NCBI GenBank assembly: GCA_022565015.1
Contig: JADFKI010000022.1
Span: 1-20,376, forward strand
Length of the DNA: 20,376 nucleotides
Direction of reading: 5' to 3'
Origin: Chloroflexota bacterium
GTDB lineage: Bacteria > Chloroflexota > Dehalococcoidia > Lucifugimonadales > JADFKI01
Shown: positions 6,209 to 14,600 of the stretch, piece after piece
Layout: each line of letters starts with the position of its first letter
Position numbering within the stretch: position 1 is the stretch's first letter
Translations under genes and position numbers: made by a program
Notes under the pieces: generated by a model
What the model saw: only the letters and a program-made list of their open reading frames with translations
Databases searched by the model: none
Told to the model about the DNA's origin: nothing

Positions 6209-6918
6209 GCAACACACTCGCCATCGCATGGAAGGAGACGAAGTCGTACTTTTCGACTCCCACCGCATACGTCGTAGGGGCGATGTATCTGGCTCTCACG
6301 GGAGTATTCTTCGTTGCCGACGTTACGAGCCCCTTTGCCGAGGCAAGCATGCGAGGCGTAATACAGTGGTCGAGCCTTTTCATCGTATTTCTGGCCCCGC
6401 TCTTGACCATGAGGCTCCTGGCCGAGGAACAGAAGATGGGTACGCTGGAGTTGCTGCTGACGTCGCCGGTGAGAGATTGGGAGATTGTCGTAGGTAAATA
6501 CCTGGCGGCGCTTTCGACTCTTTTCGTCACCATTTCCTTCACCCTCTTCTACGTGCTGCTCCTCTTCGTATTCGGCAGCCCCGATGTCGGACCCATAGCC
6601 AGCGCCTATGTCGGACTGTTGCTTTACGGCGCCGCGGCGCTCGCCATCGGGCTCATGGCATCCTCGCTTTCCAGCAACCAGATAGTTGCCGCGGTCGTTG
6701 GAATAGGCGTGCTGCTGATGCTCCAGTTCATCGACAGGGTCTCCGCCATAGTCCAGGGCCTGGGGAGTCAGATACTGTCCGGGTTCTCCATGAGCGCTCA
6801 CTTTGCGGACTTCTCCAGGGGAGTCTACGATACGAGCCACATCGTCTACTACCTGTCGCTTTCGGCCGTGTTCCTGTTCCTGACGGTACGCTCCCTCGAA
6901 ACGCGCAGGTGGCGGTAG
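6205..6918 (+). CDS. ABC-2 type permease, GldF-like
   Basis: The 237-residue protein is an integral membrane permease with six predicted helices (roughly 20-40, 53-72, 98-123, 130-155, 157-176 and 212-228). The N-terminus IAWKETKSYFSTPTAYVVGA is the typical opening of the GldF family. The cytoplasmic coupling segment EEQKMGTLELLLTSPV (74-89) is the hallmark of these exporters. The start is TTG at 6205, overlapping the ATPase stop by four bases (ATTGA), with GGAGG-rich sequence just upstream, so the two are translationally coupled. It forms the membrane channel with the ATPase before it and the GldG-like protein after it. In Bacteroidota such proteins belong to the gliding machinery, but in other phyla their cargo is unknown. 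Confidence 0.9.
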   Translation: MSNTLAIAWKETKSYFSTPTAYVVGAMYLALTGVFFVADVTSPFAEASMRGVIQWSSLFIVFLAPLLTMRLLAEEQKMGTLELLLTSPVRDWEIVVGKYLAALSTLFVTISFTLFYVLLLFVFGSPDVGPIASAYVGLLLYGAAALAIGLMASSLSSNQIVAAVVGIGVLLMLQFIDRVSAIVQGLGSQILSGFSMSAHFADFSRGVYDTSHIVYYLSLSAVFLFLTVRSLETRRWR

Positions 6919-6919
6919 T

Positions 6920-8575
6920 ATGGCGGAGCAGAACCAACAGCAGGGCGAGAGCCTGAGAGACCTGGCCCTCACGTCGGTGCGTTCCACGGGCTTCTGGAGC
7001 TTTGTGGCGGCGGTCGTGGGGATATTGGCCATCGTTGCGGGCGGAGCCCTCTTTCTCACCATCGAAGAGATTCGCGAGTTCTCCGTGACCGTATTCGTCA
7101 TCGGCATCGTGCTCATGTTTCTCGCGCTGGTCCTATCCCCGAGAGCGATTGCCATATTTCTGGCAGGCAGGCAGGGGCGCTTCGGAAGCAACGTTGTCGT
7201 CATGACCCTGGCATTCTTCGTGATCGTGGTCCTCATAAACTTCCTGCTGTTCCGCACGCCGACCAGGTTTGACGTTACCGCCACCAAGGTCTTTACACTG
7301 TCTGAGCAGACACAAAAGATACTGGACTCCATGGACACGACAGTCCAGGCCAACGCTTTCTTCGTGCCTGGAGATTCCGCCACGGCAGCCGTGAGACAGG
7401 ACGTCGAGGACCTGTTGAACGAGTTCTCCAGGCGCAACTCCAATCTGGTTTACCGATTCGTCGACCCCGAGCTTCAGAGGAGCATTTCTGAGAAATACAA
7501 CGTTACGTCATATCCGGCGGTCGTCTTCGAAAACGTCACCCTGGGCACTCAGCAGGCGATCGCGACCTTTACCGAGCAGAATTTCGTGACGGGGATCCTG
7601 ATCGTGACGGGGCAAGACCAGAAGAGGATTTATAACTTGACGGGGCATAACGAGGCTGCCGTCACGCGGGACCCGCTGAGCGGGGAGACCTCTGACGAGG
7701 GCTTTGATTTAGCCATTGCGGGCATGCAGAGGGACAACTATCGAGTGCTGCCCCTCAACTTGAAGCAGGAGGCCTCTGTCCCTGAGGATGCCGCCGTCCT
7801 TGTCATCGCGGGGCCGCGGGACGATCTGGATGAAGACGAGCAAAAGGCGATCGTTGAGTACGTCCTGCGCGGTGGCCGGATCATTGCCCTGCTCGATCCA
7901 GGTACGCCCATAACCTTCCAGGAGATAATGGCCCTATGGGGCGTGGCTATGGGGCAGGGCAGCATTGCCGACGGGGGGAGCAACGTCGGCGGTCGGGAGC
8001 TCACGCCGCTCGTCCAGAAGGCCCGCGCTCAGTACTTCACGAGCGCCTCGCCGAGCACACGGGACATCGGGATAGCCGACCAGATAGACGTGGCGTTTTT
8101 CCCAGGGGTCACATCTATCCAGACGCTGCTCGCGCCGGAGGACATGCCGCCGTTCATCAGAGTTGCCCCCATCGCAATGACGAGCGAGTTTAGCTGGCTG
8201 GAGAGCAATACGGAGGACGTCAGCTACTCCCCGGATGAACAACGAGGTCCCTTCTTCGTGGTTGCCGTCGTAGAGGCCAGCGGCACCATCGATGAGTCAA
8301 GGCGACACCCTACGGCAAAATTCGTGCTGTTTGGCGACTCGGACTTCGCCAAGAATAAGTTCTTCTCGAGCAGTGACAACGCGGACCTTTTCCTCAACTC
8401 CGTCAACTGGCTTGCGGACGACTACGAGCTGATATCGATTCGCCCAAAGGTGTTCCCATACAGGGAGCTGGTAGTGACCACACGCGAGCGGGACTTCATA
8501 AAGTGGTCCGGCTGGTTTTTGCCACCCTTGATCATGCTGGTGTTGGGATCGGTGGTCTGGTGGAGAAGGCGCTAG
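6920..8575 (+). CDS. GldG-like ABC exporter auxiliary protein
   Basis: The 551-residue protein has three N-terminal membrane helices (about 26-48, 55-73 and 90-112), a large soluble part beginning with the family motif RFDVTATKVFTLSEQT (116-131), and one C-terminal helix ending in WWRRR. This architecture and the motif match the GldG / ABC-type uncharacterised transport domain family. The soluble region should lie outside the cytoplasmic membrane between the third and fourth helices, and probably helps bind or release the exported substrate. The ATG starts one base after the permease stop, with AGGTGG upstream. It is intact. The substrate cannot be inferred. Confidence 0.88.
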   Translation: MAEQNQQQGESLRDLALTSVRSTGFWSFVAAVVGILAIVAGGALFLTIEEIREFSVTVFVIGIVLMFLALVLSPRAIAIFLAGRQGRFGSNVVVMTLAFFVIVVLINFLLFRTPTRFDVTATKVFTLSEQTQKILDSMDTTVQANAFFVPGDSATAAVRQDVEDLLNEFSRRNSNLVYRFVDPELQRSISEKYNVTSYPAVVFENVTLGTQQAIATFTEQNFVTGILIVTGQDQKRIYNLTGHNEAAVTRDPLSGETSDEGFDLAIAGMQRDNYRVLPLNLKQEASVPEDAAVLVIAGPRDDLDEDEQKAIVEYVLRGGRIIALLDPGTPITFQEIMALWGVAMGQGSIADGGSNVGGRELTPLVQKARAQYFTSASPSTRDIGIADQIDVAFFPGVTSIQTLLAPEDMPPFIRVAPIAMTSEFSWLESNTEDVSYSPDEQRGPFFVVAVVEASGTIDESRRHPTAKFVLFGDSDFAKNKFFSSSDNADLFLNSVNWLADDYELISIRPKVFPYRELVVTTRERDFIKWSGWFLPPLIMLVLGSVVWWRRR

Positions 8576-8590
8576 CAAGGGGTGTAACGC

Positions 8591-9622
8591 ATGAATTTTA
8601 AGGTCACTGCGGGCCTGATAATCGTTGCCTTAATAGTCGGCGTCGTAGCCCTGGTAAATCCCTTCAAAGAAGAAGAGGAGATCAGAAGCCGCTCCCCCTG
8701 GTTTTACCAGGTCTCGGAAGAGGACATCGAGACGATCACCGTCACTCACAAGGGTGACTCCGTCACGTTCAACAAGGTCGGAGACTATACGTGGGCATTT
8801 CAGAATCCCGAAGGCATACCTCCGGACTACGTTCGCTGGGGTGGCATACCGCTGCTGCTTAGCGGCCCGGGCACGAGGCGAGACCTGACCGTGGTGCAGC
8901 CCATTATCGAAGACCCTGCTCAATATGGGCTGGATGATCCGGATACGATCGTCGACGTCGGCCTGACCGCGGGCAGGCAGATACAGTTCCGGCTCGGCGA
9001 TCAGACGACGGATGGCCGGCACGTCTATGGACAGGTGTTAGGCTTTCCGGACCTGTTTATCATAGCCGGCATATGGGGCGAGGTCATCAGCAGGCTCGCC
9101 TTCGAGCCGCCGCTACCCAAGTGGGCGGTGGAGCGTACTCCGGACACCATCGCCGAATTGAACGTCTATCTGGGCGACGCGGCGGAGGCGGATACGCCGT
9201 TCCTGAACTTCTCTCGAGATTTCAGAAGCGGCGAGTGGTCGGTAAGGAAATTCGACGTGGACAAGGAGAAACGACCCGTAGACGAGGAACGCTGGAAGGA
9301 TATCGAGCCGCTGGTCGTGGGCCCCGGTAACATCTCGGTGGCGGTGCCGATAGTGGATGACCGCGACTACTCCCCCTGGGGCATCGTGGACTCGTCTAAT
9401 TCGATTGAGATTCGATTTTCAGGGACTTCGGACAGCGGCACACGGTTTACGGACGGTTTCCTGTTGAGGCTGGGAGACAAGACGGAAGACGGCAAGTACT
9501 ACTACGCCAAGTCGGTGTCGGACTTTGTTCGCCAGCCGGTGCTGAAACTTGACGCCCAGTGGGTGGAGACCATCCTTGGGCTGTTCGACGATGTACCCTA
9601 CGGAGACAAAGAGGACGCGTAG
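8591..9622 (+). CDS. DUF4340 membrane-anchored protein
   Basis: This 343-residue protein has a single N-terminal membrane anchor (about 5-24, TAGLIIVALIVGVVALV) and a soluble, strand-rich remainder, predicted to face outward. It fits the DUF4340 family, which regularly follows GldG-like genes in ABC exporter operons. Motifs typical of the family include the LSGPGTRRDL region (about 90-100), a YGLDDP motif (about 116-121), and a later phenylalanine- and Trp-containing SRDFRSGEWSVRKFD stretch. An AAGGGGTG ribosome binding site lies directly before the ATG, 15 bases after the GldG-like stop. It is the last gene of the four-gene operon. Its role is unknown; a substrate-contacting part of the exporter is a guess from context. 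Confidence 0.83.
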   Translation: MNFKVTAGLIIVALIVGVVALVNPFKEEEEIRSRSPWFYQVSEEDIETITVTHKGDSVTFNKVGDYTWAFQNPEGIPPDYVRWGGIPLLLSGPGTRRDLTVVQPIIEDPAQYGLDDPDTIVDVGLTAGRQIQFRLGDQTTDGRHVYGQVLGFPDLFIIAGIWGEVISRLAFEPPLPKWAVERTPDTIAELNVYLGDAAEADTPFLNFSRDFRSGEWSVRKFDVDKEKRPVDEERWKDIEPLVVGPGNISVAVPIVDDRDYSPWGIVDSSNSIEIRFSGTSDSGTRFTDGFLLRLGDKTEDGKYYYAKSVSDFVRQPVLKLDAQWVETILGLFDDVPYGDKEDA

Positions 9623-9752
9623 CCGCACAGAAAATAGGCTCGAAGTTTCGGAGCCGAGACCATGGAGAAGAGGGCCGCGTTGGAGGTTGAATCCGACTCG
9701 GCCCTTCGTTTCGTCCGAATTGCAGGGCCGAGACCAGGGTTGGAAACCGAAA

Positions 9753-9781
9753 TTGTGCCAACGGGGGAGGGTCGGTATACT
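9753..9781 (+). promoter_or_regulatory. Candidate cinA promoter
   Basis: TTGTGC (9753-9758) and TATACT (9776-9781) are separated by the ideal 17 bases, placing the start of transcription near 9788, about 30 nt before the cinA ATG. This makes cinA a separate unit from the upstream ABC operon, although no clear terminator follows that operon. Confidence 0.6.
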
Positions 9782-9818
9782 TCGATGAACATAATTCTCG
9801 AAGGCACGGAGAGCACCT

Positions 9819-11066
9819 ATGCGGGCAGAGATAGTTTCCATCGGCACCGAGCTGCTGATGGGGGAGACGGTCGACACGAACTCCACATACCTGGCGACGG
9901 AGCTCGCCAAGCTTGGCGTTGATCTGCGCTGGGTGACCAAGGTGGGCGACGACCCCGGCAGGCTCTTCGAGGCCCTGGAGAGGGCGTGGACGCGCTCAGA
10001 TGTCACGCTGACCTCGGGCGGACTCGGGCCGACGTCTGACGACCTTACGCGGGAGTCGATCGCCCAGGTCTTCGGCGAGGAGATGACGGTGCAGGACGAA
10101 ATGCTGAAGCACCTGAGAGGGCTTTTCGCGGGGCGAGGCACGCCGATGCCCGAGACAAACGTTAAGCAGGCGACGCTCATACCGTCGGCCGAGGCCATCC
10201 CTAACCCCATCGGCACCGCGCCGGGATGGTGGGCAGAGAAAAACGGCCACGTCATCGTCGCCATGCCGGGGCCGCCGCGAGAGATTCAGCGAATGTGGTC
10301 CTACGAGGTCGCTCCCAGGCTGAAGGCCATGAACCCCGATGTGGCGATCGTTACCCGCACCCTCAAGACCTTTGGTATCTCCGAGGGTGGCCTGGACGAG
10401 ATGCTGACGCCCCTTTTCAAGAGCGAAAACCCCCTGCTCGGCATCTACTCCAAGCAGGACGGCATCCACCTGAGGGCCATCGCAACGGCGCCGACGGAAG
10501 ATGAGGCCCGAAGGCTCATTGTACCCATGGAGAGGGAGATCAGGAGGGCCGTGGGCGATGACGCCATATGGGGCGAGGATGACGATACGCCCGAGTCCAT
10601 GACGGCGGCGGTGCTCGGACAACGGGGGCTAACGCTGGGCATAATGGAGTCCTTCACAGGCGGGCTCCTGGCAAGCAATCTGGCCGAGGTGGAGGGCAGC
10701 CGAGGGTTCTTGCTGGGCAGCGCCGTCGTATATCGTGACGAGCTGCTGGAAGGCCACGGAGTAGACGCGGGTTTGATCGAGGAGTTTGGCCCGGTGCATG
10801 AGAGGGTCGCCGAGGATATGGCTCGCGCCGCCCGCAAGCTCTTCGACGCCGACGTCGGCTTGGCCGTCACGGGTATAGCGAACAGCCCCGGGCCCGACTC
10901 ACAGGGGCAACGGGCCGGTGTGGCGATAGGTACGACCTGGGTGGGATTTGCGACGAAGGACGGTGTTGGATCAATACCGGGAAGCTATCCGTCAAGCAGG
11001 CTGCGGATTCGCAGCAGGGCCGTCACGCACGCATTGTTGGGTCTGATTCGCTTCTTGAGCGATTGA
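9819..11066 (+). CDS. cinA: CinA-family protein with divergent amidase domain
   Basis: The 415-residue protein has the two-domain CinA layout of normal length. Residues 1-170 are the MoCF-binding-like (COG1058) domain, with the conserved EIVSIGTELLMGETVDTNS start, the TSGGLGPTSDDLTRE motif (65-79) and AMPGPPREI (148-156). Residues about 260-415 are the C-terminal domain, which in the family hydrolyses nicotinamide mononucleotide (PncC) to recycle pyridine nucleotides. That domain is unusual here. The family motif ESCTGG reads ESFTGG (277-282), the lysine of the usual NEAK segment is missing (RDELLEGHGV), and the glycine-rich loop after TGIA is ANSPGPDSQGQ. Deamidase activity is therefore doubtful. 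The ATG has GGAGAG upstream and its own candidate promoter. Confidence 0.9.
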   Translation: MRAEIVSIGTELLMGETVDTNSTYLATELAKLGVDLRWVTKVGDDPGRLFEALERAWTRSDVTLTSGGLGPTSDDLTRESIAQVFGEEMTVQDEMLKHLRGLFAGRGTPMPETNVKQATLIPSAEAIPNPIGTAPGWWAEKNGHVIVAMPGPPREIQRMWSYEVAPRLKAMNPDVAIVTRTLKTFGISEGGLDEMLTPLFKSENPLLGIYSKQDGIHLRAIATAPTEDEARRLIVPMEREIRRAVGDDAIWGEDDDTPESMTAAVLGQRGLTLGIMESFTGGLLASNLAEVEGSRGFLLGSAVVYRDELLEGHGVDAGLIEEFGPVHERVAEDMARAARKLFDADVGLAVTGIANSPGPDSQGQRAGVAIGTTWVGFATKDGVGSIPGSYPSSRLRIRSRAVTHALLGLIRFLSD

Positions 11067-11111
11067 TCGTTTTCCTGATTAGAACTCTCTTGTGAGTTAC
11101 CCTGCCCGTCG

Positions 11112-11351
11112 TTATGAGCGGCCCAACTTGGACTTGAGAAACCCGCCGACACCCGTTGCCGCCCAGGCGATGCCGACAAAGATCAGAATGGGCCACCAGA
11201 CGGTACTACCGCCGGGGTCTCCTATAAGGACGGGCATGGAGAGCGGCAGGCCGGCGGCGATCAGGACCACCCCCGCGACTATCTTGCGGCCGGGACGCAG
11301 TAATTGCGATAGGCCTTCAGAGAGCGTCTTCGAGTTGAAAAAGTATTTCAT
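11112..11351 (-). CDS. Small hypothetical membrane protein
   Basis: This 79-residue protein has two predicted membrane helices (about 24-44 and 52-70), separated by a short loop with GDPGG, and a basic C-terminal tail (KSKLGRS). I do not recognise the family. It converges with cinA, 45 bases away, and lies downstream of the VWA gene's terminator on the same strand, so it needs its own transcript. No strong Shine-Dalgarno site is seen; the start codon follows a leader with two hairpins. The reading frame has a plausible membrane-protein composition and is the only sensible gene in this stretch, but it remains a prediction. Confidence 0.6.
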   Translation of the reverse strand: MKYFFNSKTLSEGLSQLLRPGRKIVAGVVLIAAGLPLSMPVLIGDPGGSTVWWPILIFVGIAWAATGVGGFLKSKLGRS

Positions 11352-11363
11352 GCGATGTATCGA

Positions 11364-11419
11364 ACGCCCCCCAGTGGCGGCAGCAAACTGAGGGGCGTAA
11401 GTGGCCCCGTTTTCGGGGC
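11364..11419 (-). promoter_or_regulatory. Two-hairpin structured leader upstream of the small membrane protein
   Basis: ACGCCCC (11364-11370) pairs with GGGGCGT (11392-11398), extended after one mismatch by CAG/CTG. Next to it GCCCCG (11404-11409) pairs with CGGGGC (11414-11419) around a four-base loop. Because the GGGGCG sequences at 11392 and 11415 are near-identical, the CGCCCC at 11365-11370 can pair with either, giving alternative structures. The nearest stem ends 13 bases before the start codon at 11351. Confidence 0.4.
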
Positions 11420-11461
11420 GTATTGGACGGCTAGTAGCCTAGATTTTAGATGGACGATGCA

Positions 11462-11520
11462 TGGTTTGGGGCTTGTGGGGTGAGAGTTGGCGGTAGGTGT
11501 GAGGTGGGCGTGTTGGGGTG
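11462..11520. other. G/T-rich tract on the plus strand
   Basis: This stretch of about 60 bases is made almost only of G and T on the plus strand, with very few C. G-runs of three or more occur at 11468, 11477, 11506 and 11515. It lies in the gap between the VWA gene terminator and the small membrane protein gene and encodes nothing. Two close pairs of G-runs separated by a 25-base loop do not make a canonical quadruplex. Confidence 0.5.
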
Positions 11521-11560
11521 ACGATGGCCCCGTTCCAACACCCTGCCGTACTTAGAGGTC

Positions 11561-11590
11561 AAAAAAGAGGGCCCCGATACATCGGGGCCC
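11561..11590 (-). terminator. Intrinsic terminator of the coaE-VWA operon
   Basis: On the minus strand GGGCCCCGA (11590-11582 read as complement) pairs perfectly with TCGGGGCCC over nine base pairs around a four-base loop, and the stem is followed by TCTTTTTT (complement of 11568-11561). It lies about 30 bases past the stop codon of the VWA gene at 11619. This is the clearest terminator in the window. Confidence 0.92.
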
Positions 11591-11618
11591 CCTTCGTTCT
11601 GTTGGGAAATGCCTCAGG

Positions 11619-14600
11619 CTACATCGTTAGGCGCTTGTAGAGGTACAGCATCCGAGACGGCAGCTCGTAGATATCGTCCAGCACCTCGTAGCCCATGTCT
11701 GCGCACATCGTCTTCAAGTAGTCGTGGCCGTTCTTGTCGACCGTGAGCGCAAAGGCGTCTATGCCCTTGGCCTTGGCCTCGTCCAGGGCCATCTTGGTGT
11801 CGTGGACGGCGTACTCCTTCTCGACGCCCTCACGGCTGTAGCCCCTGTCCTGTGGCCGGCCGTCGCTTATCAGGAACAGCAGCTTCGTCCGGGCGTCCTG
11901 CAGGTCCAGCTTGTAGGTCGCGTGCCGTATCGCGGGGCCCATCCTGGTGGCGTGCAGCGGGGCCACGCGGTCGATGCGCCTCTTGACGCGCTCTGAGAAG
12001 GCCTCGTCCAGGTCCTTGATGGTGTAAAACTCGACGTTCTCCCTGCCGTATCCAGAGAAGCCGTAGATGCCGTAAACGTCTCCGATGGCCTCCAGAGCGT
12101 TTATCAGCAGCACTATCGCCTCTTTTTCCACGTCGATGATGCGCTTGTACGAACGACGCATCGCCTCGCCGCGCCGGGTCCGCAGCCACACCATGTACTC
12201 GACGGGGTCGTCGGGCGCGTCCCAGTCGTCCGTGGACTTCTTGGCGTCGTCGATTGCCTCCGCCGTGGAGGCGCTGGTGTCCAGCAAGAACGCCACCGCG
12301 ACGTCCCGCTCGACCTTGTTGCGGCGCCAGTAGAACTTGTCGCTGGGGCTCGCGCCAGTCCTCATGTCCACGAAGGCCTCGATGAGATCGTCGATGTCTA
12401 TCTCATCGCCGTCCTCCAGCTTTCGGACCTTTCTGAACTGCTCCGGCACCATCATCTCGAACTGGCGGCGGATCTCAGTCACAAGGGAGCCGTAGTTGGC
12501 CAGCGTCGTGCTGTAGTAGGCGGGGTCGCCCTCGGCCATGACCTTCTGCCGGACTATGCACCACCGAGGCTTGTAATCGTCGGCGCGGAAGTCCCACTCG
12601 TCGTAGACGAACGTCTGGGGCTCGCTGGCCTCCAGCATGCCGCCGTCCTCGTCCACGTGCACCAGCGGTCCCTGTCCGTACTCGGGGGACTGGGGCAGGT
12701 CTATGCCGGCCTCCTTAAGCAGGTTGTTGGCGAATAGTCCGCTGGTTTCCTGTATCTCGCCCTGGACGGCCTGCAGATCGAGCTCGGCGCTATTCTTCAG
12801 CAGCTCTTCCAGCTGCTCCTGGGTGATCTGCTCTCCGTTCGCCTTTTGTGCCTGGTCCTGCTGCATGCGGAGCTCGGTGAGAAGCTGGACCAGCTCCGGC
12901 TTGAAGTCGCCGCGGAACTCCACCTCCTGGGTAGACTCGTAGTCCTCCTCGCCCTCGGGACGCATCTCCATATCCATACCCATGGCCATCTGCTGCAGGA
13001 GCTGCTCCATATCGTCCGGGTCCATGTAGTCTTCTTCCTGCTGTTCGTCTATATCGACGTCGTCCCACTCCTCGGGAGGGATCTCCTCGTTGGGAATCTT
13101 GGAGACGATGGCGTAGATTCGGAGGGAGGCCTCGGCGGTGTCCTCAACGGTCGCCTCAGGCCTCAGGACCCGCTTGGCTATCCTGGCGATCTTCTTGGCA
13201 TCCTCTACGTACTGCTGGGGGGCGGGCAGACCCTTGTACTGCTGGAGGCTGAGCCTGACGAGAAACTCCACCATGGCCTGACGCATGGGAAGGGACTGGA
13301 TATCCGGCCGTCCTTCCAGTGAGTCGTTTTGAATACGGTTGAGGGCCTTCTTGATGCCGGGGTATTCGACCTTCACCCTGGCGTCCAGCCTCGCGTCCTC
13401 GATTACCGTATAGATGTCCAGGGCTAGCTTGCGGTCCTCGAAGAGGTCGAAAAACCTCTGGGCATCGGTGACCCACGCCTGCTCCAGGCTCTCGGCGTTG
13501 ATCTCAGGCATGTCCCCGTTGGGCTCCGCGTTTCTTCCACTCATCTGGCTGGAAAGCTTTGGCCGCAGGTCCTTGAATAGGGCCGAGGGCCTGTCGAACT
13601 CGAACCAGAAGCTGCCGAACTCCAGGTGTGCGACCTGGTGCGTGGATACGACCTTGAACCACGAAAAGTTCTCTTCCTTGGAGGGATACCGGTCCACGAC
13701 AGGGGGAACGAAAACGGTAGACCCTTCGGTAGAAGGGGACTCGTTGGATACCCAACCGATATTCTTCTCGACGAGCTCCTCGGCCTCGGCAAGCTTGATG
13801 TCGGACCCCGCCAGGGCGCGGCAGTAGAGCTCCATCACGTCTTTAATGCGGTGGAACTCCACGCCGGATGAAAGGGTCTCCAGGACCTCTTCCGACCTGG
13901 CGGATTCGATCTTGAAGTAGGCCAGTCCCCCATCCGGGTTCTGGTGAAGTATGTTGACGCCCTCTTCGTACCACTTCTCCAGCTGGCTCATCGTCACGCG
14001 TTCGAAGGCCTTAGGGCACGCCTTAATGAACTCCGGCACGGCCTCCGGCGAGATCTTCATCAGCGACTCGGCCAGGCCTAGTATCTGGTGGTGATCGAGG
14101 GAGCTTACCTGGGCCAGCGCCTGAGAGATGTCCAGCATGACTCCAGGGATATTCGTGCCGCCGTTCTTGACGAGCTGCTCCGCCAGCTGCAGGAATCGGA
14201 GCCGCTGCGAGCCTTCTATTCTGGGAAGGGCCCTCGAGCCGGCCTCGAAGAAGCTCTTGACCTCGCGCCAGCCGGTCTCGACCAGGGTCGAGGCCAGGGA
14301 CAGAAACGCGCTTCGATCGTCGCCAATGAGCGGGAATAGCTTCTGCCCGAGGGTCAGACATTCGGAAGACAGGTCATACGAGCGGTGAGAAAGGGCGTCC
14401 AGGAACGCCACGAACCTCTCGAGCTCGGGGAATGTCAGGCTTTCCAGCAGCTCCGGGCTCGTCTGGAAGAACTTGCAGGCTAGTGTACTGGACTTCCAGG
14501 TGCCCTTGTAGAGGCTGCGTCCCAGTCCGGCCCAGCTTTCGATGTGCCTTGACCTTAGCTTGGACATGGCGCCGGGGCTGGCCTCGAAGTATGCGGCGGC

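Noticed and set aside
9623..9818. Open frame from 9662 between the DUF4340 gene and cinA
   Set aside because: It overlaps about 100 bases of cinA in another frame, contains the cinA promoter, and has no ribosome binding site.
773..11369. The 13-mer TATCGAACGCCCC occurs at 773-785 and at 11357-11369, both near hairpins
   Set aside because: A shared 13-mer is expected a few times by chance in 20 kb on both strands, and the flanking sequences do not match.
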